A stretch of DNA of 64,000 nucleotides from Kushneria avicenniae (GTDB taxonomy: Bacteria; Pseudomonadota; Gammaproteobacteria; Pseudomonadales; Halomonadaceae): NCBI RefSeq assembly GCF_900112585.1, contig NZ_FOLY01000001.1, forward strand, positions 620,001 through 684,000, given 5' to 3'. The notes beneath the pieces were generated by a model. It had not been told where the DNA came from and searched no databases. It was given only the letters and a program-made list of their open reading frames with translations. How positions within the stretch are numbered: position 1 is the stretch's first letter; the number at the start of each line of letters is the position of its first letter. Below are positions 1-9,142 of this stretch, in pieces. Position numbers and translations under genes: made by a program.

Positions 1-1504
1 TGGCCTTGAGTGCCTGGCGATAGCCGCCAAGCGCCCGGCGTATCAGTGCCGTGCTGCGACCCCTGACAAGCTCAAGCTCAATGTCCTGATAACCCGCCTG
101 CCAGCAGCGTCTGATGGCGTCCGGACTGCCGCGATTGACCGCACGCGCCAGCGCGCCGATACCCGAGTGCTCATGAAAACGATAGCTTTTCTGCAGGACC
201 ACCACGTGATCGGCGAGCATCGATACCGGCGCCTCCAGTGTCGGCAGGGGCTGGCCGGCCGCCCTCTCCAGCAGCCGCTGCAGTGTCTCGCTGCGCTGTC
301 CCTTCCCGGCGCCTTCGCAGAGATCTCCCAGCACGGCGCCGGCCTCGACGGAGGCCAGCTGGTCACGATCCCCCAGCAGAATCAGGCGCGCATGCGCCGG
401 CAGCGCCGCCAGCAGTGACGCCATCAGCTCCAGATCCACCATGGACGCCTCATCCACGACCAGTACGTCCATTGCCAGCGGATGATTGGCGTCATGACGA
501 AAGTGCCGGCTGTCGCGCTGAACGCCCAGAAGACGGTGAAGCGTAGTGGCCTCCCGTGGCAGAGAGGATCGAACCGACTCGCTGACGTCCAGCGCTGCGA
601 TGGCTCCGCTCAACGACTCGGACAGCCGGGCCGCCGCCTTGCCGGTCGGCGCGGCCAGATGCACGATCAGCGCGCGCCCCTGCTCGCTCAGCGCACTCTC
701 CTGCAACAGTGCCAGAAGGCGGGTCACCGTAGCGGTCTTGCCGGTGCCCGGGCCGCCGGAAATCACCGTCAGACGATTACGCAGCGCCATGGCGCAGGCC
801 AGCTTCTGCCAGTCAGGGGCCCTGGCAGGGTCCGCTGCACCAAAAAGTGTTTCCAGCCGGGCCATCATCGCCTCGCTGACCGTACCGGCACCGGCCATCA
901 GGGCACGAAGCCTTGTGGCGACACTGCCCTCGTGCTGCCAGAAGCGGCGCAGATACAGCCGCTGTTCTTCCAGTATCAGCGGTCGGGCGCTGTCGTCTGT
1001 CTCTCCCTGCCCCGTGACATCAGAGCGGTGCAGCCGATCCCGCCATGAATCAACGTGATCAACGCCCAGCGCCGTCAGCAGGGCGCCCGGCGTCAGGATA
1101 CCGGCGGTGTCATCAGGAGAGGCCACATCATGAGGCGGCAGGGAGAGCACCGCATCGGGTTCGCGCAGGGCGTGATCAAGATTCAGGCAGATGTGACCGC
1201 GCCCCAGCTGATGGCTGACCAGAGCTGCACTCAGCGGGACCAGCGGGTCCCCCTGCGGCTCGCGCGCGCCGACAAAGCGAGCCAGATGCGCATCCAGCGG
1301 ACGCAGCCATCCCACCGAGACCCAGCGCTCGAGCTGCTCGATGATCAAGGCCGTGTCCACGACGTCTCCGGCGAGCATCGGCTCCGGCGCATTCGCAGTC
1401 TCAACGGCAACATCATCATGGGCCTCATCCACCGACGGAGTCTCCGGTAGCGCATCGAACAGGGAAAACTGGCCGCTGTCGGTGTCCTTGCTGCGACGTG
1501 TCAT
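1..1504 (-). CDS. recD: RecD, exodeoxyribonuclease V alpha subunit (3' end outside window)
   Basis: RecD is the 5'-3' helicase motor of the RecBCD enzyme, which processes double-strand breaks. About 501 codons are present; the C-terminal end lies beyond base 1. The frame shows a Walker A motif GGPGTGKT near residues 250-257, a Walker B-type VVDEASMVDL, the motif LLGDRDQLASVEAGAVLGDL and an LQKSYRF segment, all in RecD order. The long N-terminal part before Walker A is typical of RecD. The ATG at 1504 overlaps the recB stop in an ATGA arrangement, so the two are translationally coupled. Only the missing end is uncertain. Confidence 0.95.
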   Translation of the reverse strand, partial: MTRRSKDTDSGQFSLFDALPETPSVDEAHDDVAVETANAPEPMLAGDVVDTALIIEQLERWVSVGWLRPLDAHLARFVGAREPQGDPLVPLSAALVSHQLGRGHICLNLDHALREPDAVLSLPPHDVASPDDTAGILTPGALLTALGVDHVDSWRDRLHRSDVTGQGETDDSARPLILEEQRLYLRRFWQHEGSVATRLRALMAGAGTVSEAMMARLETLFGAADPARAPDWQKLACAMALRNRLTVISGGPGTGKTATVTRLLALLQESALSEQGRALIVHLAAPTGKAAARLSESLSGAIAALDVSESVRSSLPREATTLHRLLGVQRDSRHFRHDANHPLAMDVLVVDEASMVDLELMASLLAALPAHARLILLGDRDQLASVEAGAVLGDLCEGAGKGQRSETLQRLLERAAGQPLPTLEAPVSMLADHVVVLQKSYRFHEHSGIGALARAVNRGSPDAIRRCWQAGYQDIELELVRGRSTALIRRALGGYRQALKA

Positions 1505-4500
1505 GCCCTCTCTCCCGCGGCGATCGACGATGGCTCGACGCTTTCATCATCAAGGGCGCGCTCGCCTTCGGTCAGCAGCCGGTCCAGCGTCTCGATCAGG
1601 GCCCGCGACGGTCTGCGATACAGCACACCCCGCCCGCCCTCGGCCGTCATGCCGCGCAAAAAAAGATAGAGTACGCCGCCCAGATGCGCATCGAAGTCAT
1701 AGTTCGGCAGGCGGCTTTTCAGGTGGCGATGCAGCGCCAGGGTGTAGAGTACGTACTGGATGTCGTAGCGATGAGACACCACCGAGGCCATCATGGCGGC
1801 CTGATCATAGGCCTCCAGCGTGTCGCCCAGATGGTTGGATTTCCAGTCGATGACGTAAAAGCGCCCGTCGTGTTCGATGACCAGATCGATATAGCCCTTG
1901 AGCATGCCGGCCAGCGTCCTGGGCGCCAGCTCCGGATACACGCCCGGAAGGGCTTCATGCTGACGCACCAGATGATCGAGCCGAGCGCTGCTGACCCCCT
2001 GTGCCGACAGCCAGAACTCCAGCTCGGTGCGCCAGCCTGCCAGCCGATCCAGCGAGAGTCCCGGCAGGTTCGGATGAAGCGGCGCCGTCAGAACCGCACA
2101 GCACCAGTCGTGCAGCACCGCTACCCAGTGCGGGTCCAGCGTGCTGCGCTGCACCCGCTGACGAATCAGGCGGTAAAGCTCGTCATGATAGGGCGAGTCC
2201 GGCGTTGCCAGCTCGCCCAGCCGGTCGGGATCGATCTCCTCGAGCAGCGCATGTAGAAAGGTCCCCGTCCGCGGCCCGCGCGGAAAATCGAGCAGGCGCC
2301 GCACCGGTGGCAGCGGAATGGGGCTGGTTTCCCCCAGAACCTCCAGATCGAGGCCCGGCGCCTGAGCCTCCAGCATCGCATCGCGCGCCTGGCGGGTCAT
2401 GTCGCCGGGCTGGCGAGCCCCCTCGACCAGCGCGGTATAGGACGCCACCCACCAGTTGCGATCAATTCGTCCGGTAAAACGACGCGCCCTGCCCACCTCC
2501 CGTGATGCCTCCGGCGCGGCAGCATTGCGCTCGGGCTCGCTCGGCGGCGCGGTCAGGGCAATACTGCCCGGTGTCACCAGCGCGCCCAGCACCTCGCCCA
2601 GAATGGCGGTGTCCAGCGACGAACACGCACCGTGCTGACACAAAAGCGCGCCCAGTGCCGATCCTGAAAGGGTTGTCGCACCGGCCGGCGTGTCCTTGCG
2701 CGCCGTACCCTTGTAGATCGGCCCTACCCCCAACCGACACAGATAGCGGGCGCGCGTCAGCGCCACGTACAAAAGACGCAGATCCTCCTGCAGACGCACC
2801 CGGTCGGCGCGCGCACGCTGCTCGTCGCTGACCTGCATGATCAGCGAGGCCCCGTGGGTCTCATCGCTGAGCATCAGCGTTTTGCTCTTGCTATCGACCT
2901 CGCGATGATCGGCAATAAAGGGCAGATAGACCAGCGGATATTCGAGCCCCTTGGACTTGTGGATAGTGATAACCCGCACCAGGGTGTCGTCGCTTTCCAG
3001 TCTCAGGATCAGGGACTGCGGGTCCATGCCGCTGTCAAAGCGACCAGCGAGCGACTGGTGCCACCAGCGCAGCAGCGCCTGCTCACCATCCAGCCGCGCA
3101 CTGGCCGTCTGGGCCAGCTCGCCCAGATGCAGCACATCGGTCAGCGCCCGCTCGCCGTCGGCTCGCGCCAAAAGCCGTGCGGGGATGTCAAAATCTCGCA
3201 TGATGACACGCAGCATCGGCAGCACGCCCTGACGCTGCCAGAGGCGGTGATAACCATCAAAGCGCTCTACCATCGCCTCCCACTCAAGTTCGTCAGCCTC
3301 AAGACGTGCCACTTCCGATAGCGAATCGCTCATGAGGCGAGTGGCCAGCGCCGCCCGCAGGGAGCGGTCGTTACGGGGGTGGGCGCAGGCCTCCAGCAAC
3401 TGCAGCAGGTGAAACGCCTCGCGTGATTCAAACACTGACGTTTTCTGACTCAGATAGACCGAACGGATCCCGCCTTCCAGAAGCTTCTGACGCACCCGCA
3501 TGGCCTCACTGCCGGTACGTACCAGAATCGCGATGTCGGCCGGCCTGAGCGGCCTGAACGTTTCATCACTGCTGCGAAAGCCGGTCTCTCCCCGGCGCGC
3601 GCCGGCCAGCAGACGGGTGATATCGGCACAGGTCGCCGTGGCCATGGTATCGAGATAGTCATCGCGCCGGACCGATGATGCCTGGTCCATGTACCAGCAG
3701 GTCAGCGCCTCGACCGGCTCACCGGCCTCGACAAACATCTCATCGCGCCCCTGCGCGGTCACCGCCTCATAAGGGATCTCTTCGAGCTGAAAGGGAGACT
3801 CGGTGGCAAAGAGCCGGTTGACGGCGCTGACCATCGCCTCGGTCGAGCGAAAGTTGCGATCCAGCGTGTAGCGCTGATCCACATGACGTCGCGCCTGCAG
3901 ATAGGTGTCAATATCGGCGCCACGAAAGGCGTATATGGCCTGACGCGGGTCGCCGATCATCAAAAGCGCGGTCGGCAGCTCGAAAGCCTCCGGCGTGCCC
4001 GCGACCAGCGGGTCACTGTCCTGCAGCGCCAGCGCTGCCGTATGCTGCGGCAGGGCATAGATGGTAGAAAAGATCCGGTACTGGACCGGGTCGGTATCCT
4101 GAAACTCATCGATCATCGCCACCGGCAGATTGCGACGAATACGCTCGGCCAGCCGTGCCCCGGCCGGTCCTGCCAGCGCCTCGTCCAGACTGTTGAGCAG
4201 ATCATCGAAATCCCACATGCCGCGCCGCCGCTTTTCCTGATCCAGCGCCTGCGCCAGCGCATCGCGGGCGTGCGCCAGCACCTGCGCACGCACTCTGGTC
4301 AGCTGATCACGCTGATCCTCGGCAAGCGTTTCAAACTGCGACAGCGCCTCGAAAAAGGGATGCACCGGCGGCACGTGATTCTTTTTGCGCCCGTCTTCCA
4401 GACGCGTGCTCGAACACCACAGCCGCCCTTTTGTGTCCCAGAGCGTATCATCAGGTGTGTCGTGCTCGCCGATCATCCACTGTCTGATGGCGTCCAGACG

Positions 4501-5334
4501 CGCCTCCAGATCCGCCGGCCGGAACAGCCTGGCATTGAGCGCGCCACTGTCGATCGCCTCGCGAAGCAGCGTCGTGATCTCGTCTCCGGCGCCCTGCCAC
4601 AGCTCGCGCAGCCGGGCCAGCGCCTCATCGCGCTGCGCAAGGCTTCGATCCAGCCGGGCCAGCGCTTCATCGATGGAGGCCGGTGCGTTGATCAGCGTCT
4701 CTCCCAGCATCAGCGCCCGGGGGCGCCCGCCGTGCAGCAGCAGACGAATTTCCTGCTGTAGCGCCTCGGGGGTTTCCCACCACTGTGCCAGCAGTCGCTG
4801 GCGCGCCGAGGATTGGCGATAGAACTGACGCCGCCAGTAGTCCTCCACCAGCGAGGCGAACAGAGCGCTGCTGTCCGGCACCAGCTCGCTGGCAAACAGT
4901 GCCCCACTATCGAAAGCGTGACGCTTGAGCATGCGCTGGCAGAAGCCATGAATGGTGAAGATGGCCGCATCGTCCATCACGCGGGCGGCTGCATCGAGTC
5001 GCGAGGCGGCTTGCTCGCGAGCATCGTCGGCAACATCCGCCAGCAGTCGGTCCAGCACGGGATCGCTGTCGGCACGCCCCAGCAGCACCTCGCGGGCCTG
5101 ACGCAGACGCGCCCGAATGCGATCGCGCAGCTCCTCGGTGGCCGCCTCGGTAAAGGTCACTACCAGAATTTCAGGCGGCATCAGGGGACGCGGGTAGGCG
5201 GCGTCACCGCCATGTCCCAGCACCAGGCGCACATAGAGCGCCGCCAGGGTAAAGGTCTTGCCGGTACCGGCACCGGCCTCGATCAGGCGTCGACCGCGCA
5301 GCGGTAGCGTGGGAATATCAAGCGATGTGGTCAT
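1501..5334 (-). CDS. recB: RecB, exodeoxyribonuclease V beta subunit
   Basis: RecB is the 3'-5' helicase and sole nuclease of RecBCD, acting on DNA ends and loading RecA after Chi. The 1277-residue product has Walker A AGAGTGKT at residues 20-27, the UvrD-type sequence MIDEFQDTDPVQY, the motif LMIGDPRQAIYAFRGAD, VITIHKSKGLEYP, and a C-terminal nuclease motif VIDWKSN with Asp and Lys near 1163 and 1165. E. coli RecB is about 1180 residues, so this one is somewhat long. The frame extends 33 codons further upstream, but the ATG at 5334 places Walker A where RecB normally has it. No good Shine-Dalgarno precedes it. recC is not adjacent; it lies at 29946-33446. Confidence 0.96.
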   Translation of the reverse strand: MTTSLDIPTLPLRGRRLIEAGAGTGKTFTLAALYVRLVLGHGGDAAYPRPLMPPEILVVTFTEAATEELRDRIRARLRQAREVLLGRADSDPVLDRLLADVADDAREQAASRLDAAARVMDDAAIFTIHGFCQRMLKRHAFDSGALFASELVPDSSALFASLVEDYWRRQFYRQSSARQRLLAQWWETPEALQQEIRLLLHGGRPRALMLGETLINAPASIDEALARLDRSLAQRDEALARLRELWQGAGDEITTLLREAIDSGALNARLFRPADLEARLDAIRQWMIGEHDTPDDTLWDTKGRLWCSSTRLEDGRKKNHVPPVHPFFEALSQFETLAEDQRDQLTRVRAQVLAHARDALAQALDQEKRRRGMWDFDDLLNSLDEALAGPAGARLAERIRRNLPVAMIDEFQDTDPVQYRIFSTIYALPQHTAALALQDSDPLVAGTPEAFELPTALLMIGDPRQAIYAFRGADIDTYLQARRHVDQRYTLDRNFRSTEAMVSAVNRLFATESPFQLEEIPYEAVTAQGRDEMFVEAGEPVEALTCWYMDQASSVRRDDYLDTMATATCADITRLLAGARRGETGFRSSDETFRPLRPADIAILVRTGSEAMRVRQKLLEGGIRSVYLSQKTSVFESREAFHLLQLLEACAHPRNDRSLRAALATRLMSDSLSEVARLEADELEWEAMVERFDGYHRLWQRQGVLPMLRVIMRDFDIPARLLARADGERALTDVLHLGELAQTASARLDGEQALLRWWHQSLAGRFDSGMDPQSLILRLESDDTLVRVITIHKSKGLEYPLVYLPFIADHREVDSKSKTLMLSDETHGASLIMQVSDEQRARADRVRLQEDLRLLYVALTRARYLCRLGVGPIYKGTARKDTPAGATTLSGSALGALLCQHGACSSLDTAILGEVLGALVTPGSIALTAPPSEPERNAAAPEASREVGRARRFTGRIDRNWWVASYTALVEGARQPGDMTRQARDAMLEAQAPGLDLEVLGETSPIPLPPVRRLLDFPRGPRTGTFLHALLEEIDPDRLGELATPDSPYHDELYRLIRQRVQRSTLDPHWVAVLHDWCCAVLTAPLHPNLPGLSLDRLAGWRTELEFWLSAQGVSSARLDHLVRQHEALPGVYPELAPRTLAGMLKGYIDLVIEHDGRFYVIDWKSNHLGDTLEAYDQAAMMASVVSHRYDIQYVLYTLALHRHLKSRLPNYDFDAHLGGVLYLFLRGMTAEGGRGVLYRRPSRALIETLDRLLTEGERALDDESVEPSSIAAGERA

Positions 5335-5523
5335 GGGCGCATTACACCATTGCCGGGCTCCGGGTGCCATGGGCCATGGACATACGGAAACACCCCCGCA
5401 CCGCTGATGCCTTGATGTCAGGCGGCGCACCATATCAGAAAGCCCTTTTACAGCACTCGACGAACCGGGCTGCGGGGCTCATGCTGGACACAGGACAAGG
5501 TGACATAACAACAGGAGAGCGAC

Positions 5524-6579
5524 GTGGTCAAACATATCGATGTTCGAGGCACCCATTTCGAGATCGGTGAAGCGCACGGTCAGCAGGCTGCGTCGGAAAT
5601 TGCCATCAGCCTGGCGACCTATCGCCGCATGTTTCAGGACATGGCCGGACTCGACTGGGATGGCGCTCGCCATGAGGCAGAGCGTTTCAAGGCTGCCATC
5701 GAACATGTCTGCCCGGAGCTTCTGGAAGAGATGGCGGGTATTGCCCAGGGTGCCGGGATCGACCCGCTCGACGTGCTGGTGCTCAACGCGCGCAGCGAAA
5801 TCGCTCTTACCCATGCAGAAAAGCCCGTTCAGCCGGATGGCTGCTCGGCGCTCTCGCAGCGCGATCCCGAGACCGGCGCCCAGTGGCTGGCCCAGAACTG
5901 GGACTGGAAGGGTGCCCAGCGCGACGCCATCATTCACATGACTCTGCGCGCGCACGACAAGCCAGCGATCGCGATGGTGACCGAAGCCGGCATCATCGGC
6001 AAGATCGGTTTCAATGAGCATGGCGTGGGTGTCTGTCTGAACGCGCTGCGCACGCAGATCTGCAAGCCGAAGCTGCCGGTGCACATCATGCTGCGTCGAG
6101 TGCTGGAAAGCGATGGCGTCGAGCACGCTCTCGACATGATCGATGAGGTCGGCGTGGCCTCCCCGGCGCACTTTCTCATCGCCGATGGCAGCGGCCATGC
6201 CGCAGGCGTTGAAGTCTCACCGATGGGCGACAGCGCCATGACCCCGCGCCACGGTCGGCTATGCCACACCAACCATCTGATCGCCAAACATCTGCCGCCG
6301 GGGCTTGAAGACTTCCCCCGCAAGGACTCCTTCACCCGCCTTGAGCGTCTGCGCGAGCTGACCGCCGACAGCGCGCCCTCGTTCGAGACACTGCGTGCGC
6401 ATCTCAGCGATGAACAGAACGCTCCGGACGCCATCAACCGGCACGAAAACCCCGACACACCTGAAGGTGAACGCATGGAAACGCTTTTTACGATCGTCAT
6501 GAATCTGAGCGAAAAGCGGGCCGAGTTGAGCCTGGGTCGGCCGGCCGATCAGCCGGAAATCTTCACCCTGACACTTTAA
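5524..6579 (+). CDS. C45 family autoproteolytic acyltransferase/hydrolase (AAT-like)
   Basis: This resembles the acyl-CoA:6-aminopenicillanate acyltransferase (peptidase C45) family of N-terminal-nucleophile hydrolases. These cut themselves before a cysteine that then attacks amide bonds. The 351-residue protein has an N-terminal segment with GEAHGQQ, then PDGCSAL, where Cys107 is the expected nucleophile, followed by LAQNWDW and the IGKIGFNEHGVGVCLNAL segment typical of the family. No signal peptide is visible, so it is probably cytoplasmic. The start is a GTG preceded by AGGAGAGC at good spacing. It stands alone, divergent from recB. The substrate cannot be told from sequence; acyl-homoserine lactones, acyl amino acids or beta-lactams are possible. 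Confidence 0.82.
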   Translation: MVKHIDVRGTHFEIGEAHGQQAASEIAISLATYRRMFQDMAGLDWDGARHEAERFKAAIEHVCPELLEEMAGIAQGAGIDPLDVLVLNARSEIALTHAEKPVQPDGCSALSQRDPETGAQWLAQNWDWKGAQRDAIIHMTLRAHDKPAIAMVTEAGIIGKIGFNEHGVGVCLNALRTQICKPKLPVHIMLRRVLESDGVEHALDMIDEVGVASPAHFLIADGSGHAAGVEVSPMGDSAMTPRHGRLCHTNHLIAKHLPPGLEDFPRKDSFTRLERLRELTADSAPSFETLRAHLSDEQNAPDAINRHENPDTPEGERMETLFTIVMNLSEKRAELSLGRPADQPEIFTLTL

Positions 6580-6717
6580 CGGGGATCAGCCGGCGTCAGT
6601 TCCGGCCCCGCGACAGGACAAGGACATCGCGAGAGATCTCCGGGGGAAGCAACGTTCGATAAAACGCCATGAACATGGTGCCAACAGGCGCCTTCAGACG
6701 TTATTCAGACTACTCTG

Positions 6718-6748
6718 TTGAATCCCCGCGCCATTGGCTGCATATACT
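6718..6748 (+). promoter_or_regulatory. Candidate sigma-70 promoter of the 53-residue protein gene
   Basis: TTGAAT at 6718-6723 and TATACT at 6743-6748 are separated by 19 bases, slightly longer than ideal. The -10 element is about 40 bases upstream of the start at 6788. Assigned by eye only. Confidence 0.35.
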
Positions 6749-6787
6749 GGTGCAGGGAAATATCCCGACAACCAAGGAGGGATCGTC

Positions 6788-6949
6788 ATGAAACGAGCCA
6801 TCGGCGCCTTTATTGCCAACTGGCTGCGCAAGCCGGAAAACCGCCGCAAGGCCAAACAGACTGCGCAGCACGTCTGGAACCGCTTTCAGCAGGGTCGAAG
6901 CACTTCAGCGACCAAAAACGGCCGAACCCCGCCGCGTCAGCAGCGCTGA
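6788..6949 (+). CDS. Small basic protein, 53 residues, function unknown
   Basis: The ATG at 6788 follows an AAGGAGG at 6774-6780, an almost perfect Shine-Dalgarno, which is the main reason to call it a gene. The product starts MKRAIGAFIANWLRKPENRR, has an amphipathic N-terminal half and is rich in Arg, Lys and Gln. Its tail is Ser/Thr/Pro-rich and looks disordered. It has no signal peptide, membrane span or recognisable domain. It may bind nucleic acid or the membrane surface, but this is only an inference from charge. It is monocistronic between the C45 gene and a convergent esterase gene. Confidence 0.65.
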   Translation: MKRAIGAFIANWLRKPENRRKAKQTAQHVWNRFQQGRSTSATKNGRTPPRQQR

Positions 6950-6999
6950 TACTGAAACGCTGACCTTCGACGTCGGCAGCCAGCCCATGTTTTTTTCTC

Positions 7000-7031
7000 A
7001 ACGCGTGATGGATTTCGATCCATCACGCGTT
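7000..7031. terminator. Perfect 14-bp stem-loop between convergent genes
   Basis: AACGCGTGATGGAT at 7000-7013 and its exact complement at 7018-7031 enclose TTCG. The stem starts two bases from the stop codon of the minus-strand esterase gene. The adjoining T-run (6991-6996) precedes the stem on the plus strand, so neither strand has the usual U-tract after the stem. It may be a Rho-linked or 3'-end-protecting hairpin rather than a classical intrinsic terminator. Confidence 0.5.
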
Positions 7032-7032
7032 G

Positions 7033-7764
7033 TCATGTCTGCACGCTGCCAGTGTCCTTGATGGACGCATCGTTCTGACAATGCGCCGTCATGAAGCCTG
7101 TAATGACACGGGCCGTCTCCTCGGCCTGATCGATCACGAAACCATGGCCTGCACCGGTCATCAGCTGTATCTGCCCGGTGGCGGGCAGACACTCTGACAC
7201 GCGCCGGCGCGCTGCGGGCGGTATCAGCATGTCCTGCTCGCCGAACAGGTGCAGCTGCGGCATCTCCAGTCGGCTCAGCGTCCGACACAGATCCATTCCC
7301 ATCAGCAGCAAGAACTCTGCTGCCGACTGGCGAACCCCGTTGTTCGGTAGCGCTGCCAGCAGTCGTCGGCCCAGATGCCAGACGTCGTGCCGGCCCTGAG
7401 CCAGCAGTGAAGGCCATGCTACCGGGCCAGCCATGTCTGAGGCCATTTGAGCAGGAAACACTGCTCGCGCACTGGCTCCCATGGTGATCAGACCGGGCGT
7501 GCGCGCACCACGCCGTTCGGCCAGCGCCGCGGCCAGCATGCCGCCCATTGACCAGCCGCCCAGCCAGACGTTATCGGGCAGTGTCTCATCCAGTATCTCA
7601 AGCCACGCCTCCAGGCGATGATGCTGCCATCGTGGATAGACCGTACGGTGCACCTCGATGGTACTGTCGCAGCGCTCGATGGCACGCGATAGCGGCACCA
7701 GAGGGCGAGGCCCCAGCACCCAGCCGGGCAGCAGTACCAGCCCGGTTTTTCCTGCAATCGTCAT
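7033..7764 (-). CDS. BioH-like alpha/beta-hydrolase (putative carboxylesterase)
   Basis: A 243-residue alpha/beta-hydrolase. It begins with LVLLPGW (oxyanion strand), has the nucleophile elbow GGWSMGG with Ser72, an acid residue in LFGEQDMLIPP and a catalytic His in GAGHGFV. The GWS-x-GG elbow and overall size resemble BioH, the pimeloyl-ACP methyl ester esterase of biotin synthesis. No bio genes are nearby, so that role is not proven. The chosen ATG at 7764 has a weak ribosome site; a TTG at 7779 is the alternative and would add five residues. No signal peptide, so cytoplasmic. Confidence 0.75.
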   Translation of the reverse strand: MTIAGKTGLVLLPGWVLGPRPLVPLSRAIERCDSTIEVHRTVYPRWQHHRLEAWLEILDETLPDNVWLGGWSMGGMLAAALAERRGARTPGLITMGASARAVFPAQMASDMAGPVAWPSLLAQGRHDVWHLGRRLLAALPNNGVRQSAAEFLLLMGMDLCRTLSRLEMPQLHLFGEQDMLIPPAARRRVSECLPATGQIQLMTGAGHGFVIDQAEETARVITGFMTAHCQNDASIKDTGSVQT

Positions 7765-7838
7765 GAGGCGTCTTTTCAAATGATGTGAGGTGCCATTGTC
7801 GAGCGACCTGCTGGCGCTGTCATCTGCGACAATGTGCC

Positions 7839-8276
7839 CTACTGATCGCGCATGACGTCGCTGTACTGCGGCGCCAGCCGACCCAGCAGCGCATTGCGCG
7901 CGCCCATATCGATATCCTGAGCCATCAGCGCTTTTTGCAGGTTATCGACCAGCGCATTAAAGCTGGCATCGGTCAGCCCCATGTGTTGATGCGCCAGAGC
8001 CATGGAAGGCCCCTGATAGGTACAGGGACCATCGCTGATATCGCAGAAATACTGCGCCAGCGAGCCGGCCAGATAATCAATGTTGGTGTGGGCAAAGTAA
8101 CCCACAATACGAGGGTCATCGGCAACGTTGATCAGAAAGTCCGTGACGATGTCATGCACCCCGGCCTCTCCACCCAGTCGCTGATAAAGCGTCGGCGATG
8201 TCACCTGTGAGGTGGTACAGCCTGACAGGCCGATCAGCAGCAGGGTGATCAGGGCAGGACGACAGAACATGATCAT
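7839..8276 (-). CDS. Lipoprotein with truncated (group 1) haemoglobin domain
   Basis: The 145-residue protein has a lipoprotein signal ending LIGLSGC, with Cys20 as the lipidation site. A 2/2 globin domain follows: LYQRLGGEAGVHDIV at the start and ALAHQHMGLTDASF, where His96 is the expected proximal haem ligand by comparison with group 1 truncated haemoglobins. Haem-bound O2 or NO chemistry at the envelope is therefore predicted. It is the last gene of the four-gene operon beginning at 12161. Its ATG lies 14 bases after the DUF3034 stop, with GGAAAG upstream. Most bacterial globins are cytoplasmic, so lipid anchoring is notable. Confidence 0.85.
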   Translation of the reverse strand: MIMFCRPALITLLLIGLSGCTTSQVTSPTLYQRLGGEAGVHDIVTDFLINVADDPRIVGYFAHTNIDYLAGSLAQYFCDISDGPCTYQGPSMALAHQHMGLTDASFNALVDNLQKALMAQDIDMGARNALLGRLAPQYSDVMRDQ

Positions 8277-8290
8277 GGCTTTCCGAAAGA

Positions 8291-9142
8291 TTACAGCGAT
8301 AGCTGAAGCGACAGATAGCCGCCACGCTGGTGCTCAAGGCCTGCGATGCTGCCCAGGTCCAGCAGGGCGCCGGTCAGCGACACGTTTTTTTGGATCAGCC
8401 AGGCGACATAGAGATCGTGCCAGTCATCTTCCCGGGCAAACCGCAGGTTATCAGGCTTTTGACGGTACTCGACGCCCACTACCCAGCTCGGGTCAATAAA
8501 CAGCCCGACCGATCCCTCGAACATCAATTCCCGGTGACTGCCCTCGTCACCGCCAAACCCCAGCAGACCGCTCTGGTTGGCTTTTGTCGAACGCAGCGTG
8601 GTATTGACCAGCAGATTGCGGCCGGCAATGGCATCGAAAAAGAGTTTGCTGCCTGCGATATAAAGATCGTTGCCCTGTGTCTCCCGGGCACCCACCGCGC
8701 GGGCCAGCGCCTGACCCTCGACCAGCTGCTTGTGCTGCACGCCCAGACTCCAGACACCCCAGGGGCGATAGAGCACATCGCCGAAAAGGCGCAGCTTGGC
8801 GCCATAAACCTCCTGCGTCTGATGCCCGCCCAGCGTGTCGAGCGCCAGACGCTGATGGGCATAGGAGAGTTCGACGCGATCATAAAGATTGGCCGCCACG
8901 CCGCTGACCACCAGATGGTAGTCACTTGTATCAGCGCGGGTGCTGCCCACTGTTACGCCCGCCTCGCCCTCACTGGCGGTACCCGTCAGCATCCCCCAGG
9001 GGGAGAGTCCCCCACCGCTGGCCCCCTCGATCTGCATCACACCGCCGGTGCCTGCCAGCCGGCTGCCGGCCCATGCCTGAGGCTGAGTCAGCAGCCAGCA
9101 GATGCCGATCAGCAACCGTCCTGCCTTGCGTTTAGACATCAT
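8291..9142 (-). CDS. DUF3034 family outer-membrane protein
   Basis: The 283-residue product has a signal peptide ending QAWA, then a region of alternating hydrophobic and polar residues with many Gly and aromatic residues. It ends in YLSLQLSL, a C-terminal strand of outer-membrane barrel type. Sequence and length fit DUF3034, a family without known function. The start ATGATG overlaps the stop of the upstream GGDEF/EAL gene by four bases, so translation is coupled. A role as envelope partner of the c-di-GMP protein is inferred only from gene order. Confidence 0.75.
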   Translation of the reverse strand: MMSKRKAGRLLIGICWLLTQPQAWAGSRLAGTGGVMQIEGASGGGLSPWGMLTGTASEGEAGVTVGSTRADTSDYHLVVSGVAANLYDRVELSYAHQRLALDTLGGHQTQEVYGAKLRLFGDVLYRPWGVWSLGVQHKQLVEGQALARAVGARETQGNDLYIAGSKLFFDAIAGRNLLVNTTLRSTKANQSGLLGFGGDEGSHRELMFEGSVGLFIDPSWVVGVEYRQKPDNLRFAREDDWHDLYVAWLIQKNVSLTGALLDLGSIAGLEHQRGGYLSLQLSL

